Assembly: GCF_032334255.1 (NCBI RefSeq)
Contig: NZ_JAUHMF010000002.1
Span: 496,001 to 560,000, forward strand
DNA length: 64,000 nt
Direction: 5' to 3'
Source of the DNA: Thermanaerothrix solaris
Lineage (GTDB): Bacteria > Chloroflexota > Anaerolineae > Anaerolineales > Anaerolineaceae
A program made the position numbers and the translations under genes. A model generated the notes under the pieces. That model made no database searches, had not been told where the DNA came from, and worked only from the letters and a program-made list of their open reading frames with translations. Every line of letters starts with the position of its first letter. Within the stretch, counting starts at the first letter, position 1. This document shows positions 17,753-26,215 of this stretch, in pieces.

Positions 17753-18265
17753 AGCCACAAAAGGGGTTGTGGTGTAAGTATAGGTGTTCTTCAGGTGAGG
17801 GCTTTTTACTATAAAGAAAAGCCTTCTCTTTGTATAAAAGTGTGTTATACATAACTTTTTCAACACTCTAAATCGCGTGTAAGTTGCAATAAAGATTTTT
17901 GGCTTGTCAAATTTCTTAAATTAGGAAAGTGCTGAAAAACAGAGGGGTATCAACCCAAAGAGGGGGTAATAAGATAGGAAAAACACGCGAGGGAGAAGCG
18001 AATAACAACATCGTATAGAAACCGGTAAAGGGTTGTTTTTCTGGGGTTGTCTGTACTACTAGGTCTTGCTAATCGCCCATTTCTTACAAGAAATCGCAAG
18101 TCTATTCCTATTTTCCTATCCATGTATTTGAATTTATTGCTCCACGAAAGTAGTCACTCCCTCTCCTCACAATGATCTTGACTTTCTTGATTTTCTTGCT
18201 ATAATAGTTGATGAAAGTGAGAAAATTTTTATTATTGAAAAATTTTTCATTTATGGTTCTCCCCT
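17753..18265. other. AT-rich intergenic region at the left island edge
   Basis: About 500 bp without a convincing gene, noticeably more AT-rich than the nuo operon. The right end holds the promoter and an imperfect inverted repeat in front of the SorC regulator. I see no integrase fragment or other coding remnant. Confidence 0.6.
18178..18249 (+). promoter_or_regulatory. Promoter and candidate operator of the SorC-type regulator
   Basis: TTGACT at 18178-18183 and TATAAT at 18200-18205 have a 16-bp spacer. Downstream, TGAGAAAATTTTT (18218-18230) and GAAAAATTTTTCA (18237-18249) form an imperfect inverted repeat over the likely transcript start, positioned as an operator for the regulator encoded next. 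The repressor assignment is inference. Confidence 0.6.
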
Positions 18266-19222
18266 ATGCCCCGGCCTAAACAAGAAGAAGACCTTCGTCT
18301 GCTCACCAAGGTCAGTAAACTCTACTACGAAGAGAACTTGACCCAAGATGAGATCATGGAGCGCCTGCAACTCTCACGCTCTAAGGTGTCGCGGTTGCTT
18401 CAAAGGGCCCGCGAGAGGGGAATTGTAAAAATCACTGTCGTCTCCCCGCCGGGGTTGTTCCCCGATCTTGAAGCCGAACTGGAAAATCGGTATCACCTGA
18501 GTGAGGCGATAGTGGTTGAAGCGCGCGATCCTCAATCGCAGTCGTTGCTCTCACGCGAATTGGGGATAGCCGCGGCAAATTACTTGTTGCGCACATTGCA
18601 GGACAACGATGTGATCGGAATTTCATGGGGCACTACGCTGAGTTACATGGTAGCAGCCCTGCAACCTCGACCCACACCAGGTGCCCATGTGGTTCAGATT
18701 ATTGGAGGGCTCGGACCACCCGAATCGGAGGTCCACGCTACAGATTTGTGCCGGCGCTTGGCTCAACTTCTTCAATGTCGCCTGACCCTACTCCCAGCGC
18801 CTGGAATCGTTGACCATGTAGAAGTAAAGGAGGCTATTTTATCGGATAGTCATGTACGACATGCATTTAACCTATTTTCACAAATAAATGTGGCCTACGT
18901 TGGGATTGGTGCCCCTACTCCCGATTCGGTGATCATGCGGGATGGTTCCATCCTTTCTTGGGATATGCTGGATGATCTTCTGAAAAAGGGCGCAGTCGGT
19001 GATATCGCTTTGCGCTTCTTTGATGCCTGGGGGCAGGCAATTATCTCAGAGGTAGATCAACGGGTTATCGGAATTACTTTGGAGCAACTGCGTCAAATTA
19101 AGCGCGTCGTTGGTGTAGCGGGTGGCCCTCAAAAGATAGATGTAATACGGGGGGCACTTCGAGGAAGGTTGATTAACGTGCTGATAACCGACCATATAAC
19201 GGCATCTCAATTGGTAAGGTGA
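18266..19222 (+). CDS. SorC-family sugar-binding transcriptional regulator
   Basis: 318 residues. An N-terminal helix-turn-helix (about 10-60: LYYEENLTQDEIMERLQLSRSKVSRLLQRARERGIV) is followed by the SorC effector domain, a sugar-phosphate-isomerase-like fold (IGISWGTTLSYMVAAL, VVQIIGGLG, VGIGAP). Family members sense phosphorylated sugars and repress or activate catabolic operons. The last nt overlap the next open frame (GTGA). It probably controls the adjacent SIS/ABC genes, now damaged, and perhaps the divergent-facing enzyme operon. Confidence 0.92.
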   Translation: MPRPKQEEDLRLLTKVSKLYYEENLTQDEIMERLQLSRSKVSRLLQRARERGIVKITVVSPPGLFPDLEAELENRYHLSEAIVVEARDPQSQSLLSRELGIAAANYLLRTLQDNDVIGISWGTTLSYMVAALQPRPTPGAHVVQIIGGLGPPESEVHATDLCRRLAQLLQCRLTLLPAPGIVDHVEVKEAILSDSHVRHAFNLFSQINVAYVGIGAPTPDSVIMRDGSILSWDMLDDLLKKGAVGDIALRFFDAWGQAIISEVDQRVIGITLEQLRQIKRVVGVAGGPQKIDVIRGALRGRLINVLITDHITASQLVR

Positions 19223-19230
19223 TTAACGAA

Positions 19231-19530
19231 ATGACCACTTCGCATACCCTATCGGATGATGCTCTGATTGAAATAGCCCAGGATGTGATACGACGAGAAG
19301 CGGAGGCGGTAGCTTCTCTGTTACCCCAACTGGACCAGAGTTTTGTAAGGGCTGTGCAAGTATTACTTGCCTGTGAAGGCCATGTGCTGGTAGCGGGTGC
19401 GGGTACCTCCCACGCAGTTGCTTATCGCTTGGCTCATTTGCTTTCCTGTTGTGGAACACCGGCTCTATTTATTCATCCCGGCGATGCTCAACATGGGGGT
19501 GGTGGCGCTGTGACAATTAGCATCTCAGGG
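19231..19530 (+). pseudogene. SIS-domain phosphosugar isomerase, N-terminal fragment
   Basis: About 100 codons from ATG 19231 (AAGGTGA nine nt upstream) match the start of a SIS domain: LLACEGHVLVAGAGTSHAVAYRLAHLLSCCGTPALFIHPGDAQHGG. Phosphosugar binding would be by GTS. After GGGAVTISISG the similarity stops and the frame soon ends at 19582-19584, because the DNA continues as the tail of an ABC ATPase in another frame. The catalytic second half is lost by deletion; the product is likely inactive. Confidence 0.78.
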
Positions 19531-19531
19531 A

Positions 19532-19726
19532 ATAGGGATTCTAATCATCTCGTCAGAGGTACGCGAATTGTTAGGGGTGTGTGATCGTATCCTAGTAATG
19601 TATAAGGGGCGTATCAGCGCTGAGTTTAAGGCGGATGATCCCCAAACCACCCCCGAGAATATACTGCTGGCAATTGAAGGAGGCAATGCTCATGACCAGA
19701 AGCAAGTGGCTTCAGTTTATCCTTGA
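19532..19726 (+). pseudogene. RbsA-type sugar ABC ATPase, C-terminal fragment
   Basis: In the frame ATA GGG ATT ... (19532-19726) the DNA encodes about 64 residues, beginning GILIISSEVRELLGVCDRILV and continuing with MYKGRISAEF. This is the H-loop-distal end of the second ATPase domain of ribose/galactose-type importers (ISSE..E...DR..VM..G). Walker A, signature and Walker B parts are absent. It directly abuts the SIS fragment, so one deletion removed the end of the SIS gene and most of the ATPase gene, possibly with a binding-protein gene. Its end overlaps the permease start, as in intact operons. Confidence 0.8.
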
Positions 19727-20723
19727 TCAAATGATCTGGTTTATCCTCATATTAGTGGTGATCTTCTTCACCCTTAGGACGGGGGGGATATTTCTGAGCG
19801 GCGTCACTTTAATTAACGTGCTTTTACATGCCAGCGTGTTGGGGGTGTTGACCATTGGACAAACCATTTGTCTTTTGAGCGGAAATTTCGACCTTTCTGC
19901 CGAAGGGATTGTCTCGTTGCTTACTGTCCTTGCCGCCTGGCTTATGTTGCCCTATCGTGAAATGACCCTGGCCCAAGCCGGGGGGATCGGCTGGGAACTT
20001 TCGCCTTTCATTGTTATCCCATTGATGCTTATCCTGGGAACTCTGATCGGTTGGATCAACGGGTTGTTGATTACACGGTTACGGATGAATAACTTTATTG
20101 TAACTTTGGCCATGCAGTTGTTTTTGCGAGGAATCGCATATGTGATCAGTTTGGGGGCGATTATGCCGGGCACCCCTAAGGAATTTAACTGGTTGGGGGG
20201 CGGACGAATCGGAGCGATTCCAGTCTCGGTTGTGGTTACCCTTCTTCTATTTCTGGTTTTTGAATTTTTTGTTCGATACACCCGATTTGGTCGCGAACTT
20301 TATGCTGTTGGAGCAAATCGCGATGCTGCCCGCGCCTCCGGATTTAAGCCCGAGCGCACCATTACGCAGGCCTATGTGATTGGCGGCTTCATGGCGGGTT
20401 TGGCGTCCTGGATGCTTCTAGGGCGGTTAGAGGTTTCAACACCAACACTAGGTCAGGGGATGACCCTTGAAACAGTTGCCTCGGCGGTCATTGGTGGTGT
20501 TGCGCTCTCAGGTGGCGCCGGGAGCATTGTGGGAGCATTTTCTGGAGTTCTGCTGCTCTCCATCGTAGATACCGGATTAAACATTATGGAGGTTGATCCT
20601 TTCTGGATCACAGGCGTGCGCGGTTTAATCATCCTGGTAGCGTTACTGCTCGAGGTTCAAAAAGCACGAATTCGTTTAGGCCCTGTGCCAGGAAGGGCGA
20701 AATCACCATTGGCACAATCCTGA
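19692..20723 (+). CDS. Ribose-type ABC transporter permease
   Basis: 343 residues, about nine hydrophobic segments. The family features include GVLTIGQTICLLSGNFDLSAEG after helix 2 and YAVGANRDAARASGFKPERT, the cytoplasmic loop that contacts the ATPase. ATG at 19692 is chosen because GAAGGAGG is 8 nt upstream; ATG 19686 is too close. Its partner ATPase is reduced to a tail and no binding protein lies nearby, so the permease is probably orphaned unless served by components elsewhere. Confidence 0.9.
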   Translation: MTRSKWLQFILDQMIWFILILVVIFFTLRTGGIFLSGVTLINVLLHASVLGVLTIGQTICLLSGNFDLSAEGIVSLLTVLAAWLMLPYREMTLAQAGGIGWELSPFIVIPLMLILGTLIGWINGLLITRLRMNNFIVTLAMQLFLRGIAYVISLGAIMPGTPKEFNWLGGGRIGAIPVSVVVTLLLFLVFEFFVRYTRFGRELYAVGANRDAARASGFKPERTITQAYVIGGFMAGLASWMLLGRLEVSTPTLGQGMTLETVASAVIGGVALSGGAGSIVGAFSGVLLLSIVDTGLNIMEVDPFWITGVRGLIILVALLLEVQKARIRLGPVPGRAKSPLAQS

Positions 20724-20753
20724 AGGATGTCTCCGCATCCTCCTTTCTCCTTT

Positions 20754-20787
20754 GCGGAACGGTGGGCGTAAATGCTCACCGTTCCGC
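20754..20787. terminator. Bidirectional hairpin between convergent genes
   Basis: GCGGAACGGTG (20754-20764) and CACCGTTCCGC (20777-20787) form a perfect 11-bp stem with a 12-nt loop between the plus-strand permease and the minus-strand SDR. The following T-rich tract is weak, so termination is probable but not certain. Confidence 0.65.
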
Positions 20788-20808
20788 TCTATTTATCTTG
20801 AGGGACTC

Positions 20809-21564
20809 CTAAAGACCTTCAAAAGGTGAATTTTTCCCCTCAAAAGGATTTTGAAAATTATAGATGGGCAGGTCGGGAACATGTACTTGATCCGGCAGGC
20901 TTATCATCCATCGCACGGCTTGAGCAACGACCTCGGGTGGGATCATCCTCGCGATAACTTCGGGGGTTAAATTGGCAGGAACCTCTCGCCACCAAGGCGT
21001 ATTGGTCGCTGCTGGGGATATTAAGTGAACGTGGATATTGTAGCGACGAAGTTCCTCCGAAAGTGCGGCGGTTAATCCTTCTAAGCCCCATTTGGCGGCG
21101 CAATAGGCAGTTCGGTTATCCTCGCCAACTTTTCCTGCTCGTGAACCGATATTAATAATGCGTCCGTATCCTTGTCGTTTCATCTGGGGAACAACAGCGC
21201 GGGCGCAAAGAAAAGCGGCTTTGAGCGTAGTATCCAGAGTTTGATCCCAAAACTCTTCTGTGGTGTCTTCCAGGCTGGCAGGTGGCCCCCAAAACGCAGA
21301 GTTGACCAAGATGTCAATCTGACCAAAACGCTTGAGGGTTTCATTGACCATGTTATTTACAGCGGAGGCCTCTCGAATATCTGCGGCATACCAGGTTGCG
21401 ACGCCTCCCTTTGCGGTTATTTCTTTAGCCACGGCTTCCAGCTTCTGCTCGGAACGCCCCACTAACATGGTTCTTACCCCGGCGCTGGCCAATTCTACTG
21501 CAATGCACTGACCAATGCCGCCACTTGCTCCGGTAATAATGGCGACTTTATTTTCCAATTCCAT
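20809..21564 (-). CDS. Short-chain dehydrogenase/reductase
   Basis: 251 residues. TGASGGIG (11-18) is the NAD(P)-binding glycine motif; Ser, YCAAK (Tyr-x3-Lys) are the catalytic residues. The usual NNAG motif reads NSAF, an uncommon variant. ATG at 21564 is preferred because GGAGG is 5-6 nt upstream. It is the last gene of a minus-strand operon of sugar enzymes, so a sugar or polyol oxidoreductase role is likely; substrate unknown. Confidence 0.9.
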   Translation of the reverse strand: MELENKVAIITGASGGIGQCIAVELASAGVRTMLVGRSEQKLEAVAKEITAKGGVATWYAADIREASAVNNMVNETLKRFGQIDILVNSAFWGPPASLEDTTEEFWDQTLDTTLKAAFLCARAVVPQMKRQGYGRIINIGSRAGKVGEDNRTAYCAAKWGLEGLTAALSEELRRYNIHVHLISPAATNTPWWREVPANLTPEVIARMIPPEVVAQAVRWMISLPDQVHVPDLPIYNFQNPFEGKNSPFEGL

Positions 21565-21588
21565 CGTTTCCTCCAATAGTGGGTTGGG

Positions 21589-22548
21589 TTATGACTTGTC
21601 CAGAAGTAAGCGAGCCAGAGCTTCATCCACAAAAAGATGGGTAATTAAGCCGGTGCGTAATGCAGCCGCAACGGCACGCCCTTTTTCAACACCGCCCGCA
21701 GCGGCGATGACATTTTTGGTGCCTTTCAATTGCTCTACGCTGATCCCAATCAAGCGGTCTTTAAATTCCTGAGACAACACATGCCCATCCTGATCAAAGT
21801 AGTGGGCACAGACGTTTCCTACGGCTTTTTGTCGTATTAATTCCGAGAGGTTTTCCTGCCCAATATAAACCACTTGGCCTTCGATCAAGGGGATGGGACC
21901 AATTCCCACACACGCATAGGTTAAGCGGTTCCAGCGGGAAATAACCTCTTGAGTGGTGATATCTGCCATGAGGGCGTCGCGCAGGGCTTTTGATCCCACC
22001 AGTAGAGGAACTAAGAGAAAGTACGGCGTCGCATTGAAGGCGCGTGCCGCCTGTAACACAATCTGGTTGAGTTGGGTATAACTTCCAGTAGAACTACTCT
22101 CTCCCAGCAAGGGAACAATTTCAATTTGGCGTGGACGGCTGGGGGCCAAAAGGTTAACCACTTCCATAATCGTGCGTCCCCAGTCCAAGCCCAGGATGTC
22201 ACCGTCTTGCAAAACGCGATCGAGGTATTGCGCTACGGCATTGCCCAATGCGCGACGTGTCAAGACATTCGAAAGGTGGGCACTGGATACTACTTCAGCG
22301 TAGCGCAAATGATAGCGTTCTTGCAGTTGAAGCGCGAGATTTTGGAAAACGTTTTGAGGATCACGAATGGTAATTTGAACAATGCCTTGTTCTCGGGCTT
22401 TCTTGAGATAGAGCGCGATTAACGAGCGCGAAACATTTAGGCGATCGGCAATTTCCTGTTGAGAAAGATTTTCTTCATAGTAAAGATGGGCAACCTCGAC
22501 AAGAGTTGCCAACAAATCGGGACGATGGATTGGTTTTTTGTCTTCCAT
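21589..22548 (-). CDS. SorC-family transcriptional regulator (second copy)
   Basis: 319 residues from ATG 22548 (GGAAG about 8 nt upstream); a GTG at 22563 directly after the previous stop is an alternative. HTH around LYYEENLSQQEIADRLNVSRSLIALYLKKA, then the SorC effector domain (LGLDWGRTIMEV, CVGIGPIPL, AAAGG). It is a paralogue of the regulator at 18266 and lies inside the enzyme operon, suggesting autoregulated control by a pathway sugar phosphate. Confidence 0.9.
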   Translation of the reverse strand: MEDKKPIHRPDLLATLVEVAHLYYEENLSQQEIADRLNVSRSLIALYLKKAREQGIVQITIRDPQNVFQNLALQLQERYHLRYAEVVSSAHLSNVLTRRALGNAVAQYLDRVLQDGDILGLDWGRTIMEVVNLLAPSRPRQIEIVPLLGESSSTGSYTQLNQIVLQAARAFNATPYFLLVPLLVGSKALRDALMADITTQEVISRWNRLTYACVGIGPIPLIEGQVVYIGQENLSELIRQKAVGNVCAHYFDQDGHVLSQEFKDRLIGISVEQLKGTKNVIAAAGGVEKGRAVAAALRTGLITHLFVDEALARLLLDKS

Positions 22549-22563
22549 CAAGGGCTCTTCCAC

Positions 22564-23556
22564 CTAGGCGCCTAATGCTTCGTGGATTACTCCACTGCGG
22601 ACAAAAACATCGGCAGCTGCACCGTAGAGCGCAGAATTGACAAACGTTTCTTGTTCCAGGCGCAGGTCGCGTCGTGCTTCATCAGACATAAGGTGGTATC
22701 GGATATGGTGATCAATTCGATCCAGCAATTTGGGGCAGGCCTGAATTACCCCTCCACCCAAGACAATCATTTCTAAATCGAGGGCATTGACCAACCCTGA
22801 GAGGTTAATCGCGATGAGGCGAGCCACTTGCTCGATGATGCTCACGGCAGCGGCGTCGTTCTGGTAATAGGCCTGAATAACCACTTGTGTCGTCACGCGT
22901 CCCCCTTGACTGAGCGATGCCATCAGAGGGCTATGACCGGCATCAACTGCTGCCTGACCTGCCCGGGCAATTGCGGGTCCAGCGACAAACGTTTCAAAGC
23001 AGCCGCGACGGCCACAGCCACAAGGATAGCCTTCTTCGTCCCACGTGATGTGCCCAAACGGACCAGCAAACCCATGGTAGCCATCGTAGAGTTTGCCATC
23101 CAGAAAAAGATAACCCCCATAACCGGTTCCCACGGTGCACCAGGCGAAGAAGCGGGCGTTTCTTGCAACTCCCCACAAGCGCTCCGCCAAGGTCGCGGCT
23201 CGTACGTCAGTACCCGCGAACACGGGCAAGTGGAAGGCTCGTTGGACCATGGCACCGAACGGCACATTTCGCCAGTGCAGATTGGGCGTTAAGACTGCCT
23301 CTCCGGTGTGTTTATCAACATTGCCACATATGCTGAGACCAATACCAATGAGGGGAGAATAGTGATTTTGGGCATCCTCGATAAAGGGCGTAATCAAATT
23401 TATCATGCGGTTGGGGTCGGCAACCTTTTTTTCATCAAAAGGAACGGGTACGTTCTGGATTTGTCCATATAAGAGGCCATTGGAATCAAAGACTCCGAGG
23501 GATATCTTGGTGCCCCCAATATCAATCCCGATACAATAAACCGTTTCGTGAGCCAT
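22564..23556 (-). CDS. ROK-family sugar kinase
   Basis: 330 residues from ATG 23556 (GAGGG 7 nt upstream). The ATP site GIDIGGTK and the ROK zinc motif CGCGRRGCFE are intact, as is the catalytic-Asp region (FAGTDVRAATLAE) and E-x-G-H-like FGHITWDEEG. ROK kinases phosphorylate glucose, fructose, allose, N-acyl sugars and others at O6. Placed next to a phosphoglucose-isomerase-like gene and a PfkB kinase, it likely performs the first phosphorylation. Confidence 0.92.
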   Translation of the reverse strand: MAHETVYCIGIDIGGTKISLGVFDSNGLLYGQIQNVPVPFDEKKVADPNRMINLITPFIEDAQNHYSPLIGIGLSICGNVDKHTGEAVLTPNLHWRNVPFGAMVQRAFHLPVFAGTDVRAATLAERLWGVARNARFFAWCTVGTGYGGYLFLDGKLYDGYHGFAGPFGHITWDEEGYPCGCGRRGCFETFVAGPAIARAGQAAVDAGHSPLMASLSQGGRVTTQVVIQAYYQNDAAAVSIIEQVARLIAINLSGLVNALDLEMIVLGGGVIQACPKLLDRIDHHIRYHLMSDEARRDLRLEQETFVNSALYGAAADVFVRSGVIHEALGA

Positions 23557-23595
23557 GGGGATGCCCTCGAGCATATTTGGATCTAACAAACCGGA

Positions 23596-24165
23596 TCAAT
23601 CCTGTTTTATAAGTTCAGGTTTTCCATTTCTGGAAAGAACACGGTACGCAAAACCCTTACGCGCGACAATGTCATAATCATGTCCTGCACTCAAATGAAA
23701 CACACCGATAAAGACAAGTAAATCATTGCCGGTATTGACCACGCGATGCGCCCACATGGGAGGAATGTGGGTAATGACGCCAGCCCGCCACGGAATTGCG
23801 CGAAACTCCCCTTCTAAGGTATCTAAAAGCAGAAAACCCTCACCTCTTACACAATAGTATACCTCGGGCTGGTCTTCCCGTTGGTGCTTGTGTCCCTTCG
23901 TCATATAAAATTCATTTCCTATGGTACCTGGAAAAATGCGCGTGACGGCCAACGCCATATCTGATTTCGTGGTGGTGAAAGGATAATAGCGTATCTCATA
24001 AATAAGAGGGTCATTTTCACGCAAGATTTGCGCAACAGTTGATTGATCGCTGAACATTTCTTTGAGATCGCTGAGGTGGCGAGGGGTTACCTGAGGACAC
24101 GGCTCGAAGGTGCCATTCTCCGCGTCAAAATCTAGGCTAATGGGGTAGTCAATAGGGGTAAGCAT
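23596..24165 (-). CDS. Cupin-type glucose-6-phosphate isomerase
   Basis: 189 residues from ATG 24165 (GGAGAT 7-9 nt upstream). The cupin PGI motif is recognisable: FPGTIGNEFYMTKGHKH with a later E (QPEVYYCVRGEG) and a His (PPMWAHRVVNTG), forming the metal site. This family, first known from archaea, interconverts glucose 6-phosphate and fructose 6-phosphate and is unrelated to ordinary PGI. In an operon with two kinases and an aldolase it provides the aldose-ketose step. Confidence 0.88.
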   Translation of the reverse strand: MLTPIDYPISLDFDAENGTFEPCPQVTPRHLSDLKEMFSDQSTVAQILRENDPLIYEIRYYPFTTTKSDMALAVTRIFPGTIGNEFYMTKGHKHQREDQPEVYYCVRGEGFLLLDTLEGEFRAIPWRAGVITHIPPMWAHRVVNTGNDLLVFIGVFHLSAGHDYDIVARKGFAYRVLSRNGKPELIKQD

Positions 24166-24187
24166 GGTGGTATCTCCTAAGAAAGTT

Positions 24188-25135
24188 TCACAATTTTGAT
24201 GGACTAATTTCACGAACTTGGACCGAGGGTAAAAGTCTTACGACATCCTCAAAATGACACTCGCCGGTTTTCTCGGTCAGGACGGCCGCTGCACCGGTGG
24301 CAGCAGCCCATCGCAGTGCCTCTGGCCATGGATCGCCGAGCGAAAGTCGCCATGCTAATGCTGCCGAGGTGGCATCGCCTGCGCCGGCAGCATTGACGGC
24401 TTCCTGCCTCGGGGCTTTGGCGAGTAGAGACATTTGGGGGGTTATGGCGAGTATGCCTTCCTCACCACAGGTTACAACCAGGGATGGTAAATTCATCGAA
24501 GATCGAATCTCAGAGGCTTGTAATGCCAGTGTGTCCAAAGAGTCTGGAGACACCCGAAAGGTTTGATTGAACTCCTGCCAATTCATCTTGAGGATCGTAG
24601 GCGAGGCCGATAGGGATTGGCGGGCGGGTTCACCAGGACAATCAATCAGCACCGGTTTCCCTGAGCGCTTGGCGGCAAGGGTTAATCGTGCATAAAAGTC
24701 AGGGGGGATGCCTTGGGGCAGAGAGCCTGCCAGGATAATCCACCGGACTGGGTCGAGAGAGCGTTCGAAGCGGCTGAAAAGTTCTTCTTGGGCGGATGCT
24801 GGAACAGTATACCCCCCACTCATGATATGGCTATGCCGATGATGGCTTTGTTCCACGATCACCATGGCTAAGCGGGTTTCCCCCTCCACCCATATGAGAT
24901 CATGGTGAATTCCATAGTTATCTAGAAGATTAACCAGTGCGTGTCCATTGTTCCCCGCTACAAACCCCAGGGCTAAGGTTTCTAGATTTAAGCCCCTCAA
25001 GGCTACGGAAGCATCCAGCCCTTTTCCCCCTACACTTTCGACGCTTTTCGTTGCCACCATTCGGGTGCCGGGAATAAAAGCATCAATAAAATACACTCGA
25101 TCCAAAGCAGAGTTGGGCGTAACAGTTAAGTACAT
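24188..25135 (-). CDS. PfkB-family 1-phosphofructokinase-like hexose kinase
   Basis: 315 residues. The N-terminus MYLTVTPNSALDRVYFID, the GGKGLDAS loop (usually GGKGxN) and the C-terminal NAAGAGDA with its catalytic Asp place it in the FruK/LacC branch. Substrate is a ketose or ketose phosphate; the N-to-D change in GGKG-L-D may affect specificity. It follows the aldolase gene and precedes the isomerase gene with 22 nt spacing. Confidence 0.88.
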   Translation of the reverse strand: MYLTVTPNSALDRVYFIDAFIPGTRMVATKSVESVGGKGLDASVALRGLNLETLALGFVAGNNGHALVNLLDNYGIHHDLIWVEGETRLAMVIVEQSHHRHSHIMSGGYTVPASAQEELFSRFERSLDPVRWIILAGSLPQGIPPDFYARLTLAAKRSGKPVLIDCPGEPARQSLSASPTILKMNWQEFNQTFRVSPDSLDTLALQASEIRSSMNLPSLVVTCGEEGILAITPQMSLLAKAPRQEAVNAAGAGDATSAALAWRLSLGDPWPEALRWAAATGAAAVLTEKTGECHFEDVVRLLPSVQVREISPSKL

Positions 25136-25159
25136 GGATGTTTCCTTTAGAAAAACTAT

Positions 25160-25750
25160 CTAATCCAGCCATTTGCCGGCCAGGATACACCAGGCATTCC
25201 AATCAATTCGCTCCACGGCATCAATCGCTGCCCATAGGTCCTTGGCGGCGACAATGATTCCGTGGTATGGGATGAGCACAGCGGCGGCTTGCTGGCGAAT
25301 GCGTTCTTCTTTACCTCGCAAACCTGCCACAATATTATTAGCCAATTCCTGGCTATGGGCCGGGGCAGGGGGGACAACTTCGATAATGCCAAATTTCTGG
25401 GTATTTTCTAGCACCGGAGGGATGGGACGAGACATCATACAAAAGGGAAGCACATGAAAAGGGTGCGCATGAATAACGGCTTGGGCTTCAGGGAAGGTTT
25501 CGTAGATTGCCAGGTGGGCTTTACCTTCCCGCGAAAAGAGAGGTTGTTGCTGCCAATAGGTGGGATCAAGAGGACCGCTTAGGATATCCTCAGGAGAAAG
25601 TTGCCAGTGGTGGCGACTCCCGCTGAACTTGGGTGTGATGTAGAGAGTATTGCCTTCGCGGGCGCTAATGTTTCCGCCCGACATATCGGTAAGTCGTCGT
25701 TCGAACAATCTGCGCCCCATTTGGGCGATAAGTTCAGGAAGAGAAACCAT
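25160..25750 (-). CDS. Class II (zinc) aldolase, fuculose-phosphate type
   Basis: 196 residues. SGGNIS (phosphate site), HAHP (zinc histidines), a catalytic Glu (around LFSREGKAHLAIYE) and HG at the C-terminal third (YHGIIV) are as in L-fuculose-1-phosphate and related aldolases. Such enzymes split ketose 1-phosphates to DHAP plus an aldehyde. First gene of the minus-strand operon aldolase-PfkB-cPGI-ROK-SorC-SDR. Confidence 0.88.
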   Translation of the reverse strand: MVSLPELIAQMGRRLFERRLTDMSGGNISAREGNTLYITPKFSGSRHHWQLSPEDILSGPLDPTYWQQQPLFSREGKAHLAIYETFPEAQAVIHAHPFHVLPFCMMSRPIPPVLENTQKFGIIEVVPPAPAHSQELANNIVAGLRGKEERIRQQAAAVLIPYHGIIVAAKDLWAAIDAVERIDWNAWCILAGKWLD

Positions 25751-25783
25751 GAGGAAGCCTCCCTACTAGTGTGTCTTCATAAA

Positions 25784-25814
25784 ATTATATCATATTGTCA
25801 AATGTTAGTGTCAA
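25784..25814 (-). promoter_or_regulatory. Candidate promoter of the sugar-enzyme operon
   Basis: On the minus strand, TTGACA (25809-25814) and TATAAT (25784-25789) are separated by 19 bp, longer than ideal. A second TTTGACA lies within the spacer, giving a short direct repeat that could be a regulator site. Confidence 0.45.
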
Positions 25815-26215
25815 AAGTTAAACCATTAGGTCGGAAAATTGGTTATCCATTGTCTGAAACGACAAGTCATTTGAAGATTTGACGTCCATTTTCATCGTTC
25901 TTCCCCCAAAAGGGGTCTGAAATGGGTTTAGGATTGGGGATAATTCGCTGCCCAGGGATTTTCGGGTAGCAGAAGTTTTTTCAGTTCTCAGCATAAAAAA
26001 AGCGGCTCCTGCCCCTACTTCGGGTTCTGCGTTAGATGGATTTTCTGAATGGAAGCGAATCTTTATCCTGCTCCCCCTGATAAGATTGATGCGTACCTTT
26101 TGGGTTGAACCCGTTAGTATGTTGGAGTTAAAGGGGTTACTCCGATGCGATGAACCTGATGCGTTTTCGTGATGGATACATGATCTTCAATCATTCATTT
26201 GAATTTCTCGGTTTT
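25815..26215. other. Intergenic region between two island operons
   Basis: About 400 bp with no supportable gene. Near 25985-26025 a run of seven A followed by a GC-rich stretch could be, read on the minus strand, a weak terminator for the DUF917 operon. Confidence 0.4.

Noticed and set aside
17753..18177. Search for an integrase fragment next to the left att site
   Set aside because: No open frame or recombinase motif could be found in any frame of this AT-rich stretch.
22828..23292. 154-codon plus-strand frame
   Set aside because: Antisense shadow of the ROK kinase, whose zinc and ATP motifs are intact on the minus strand.
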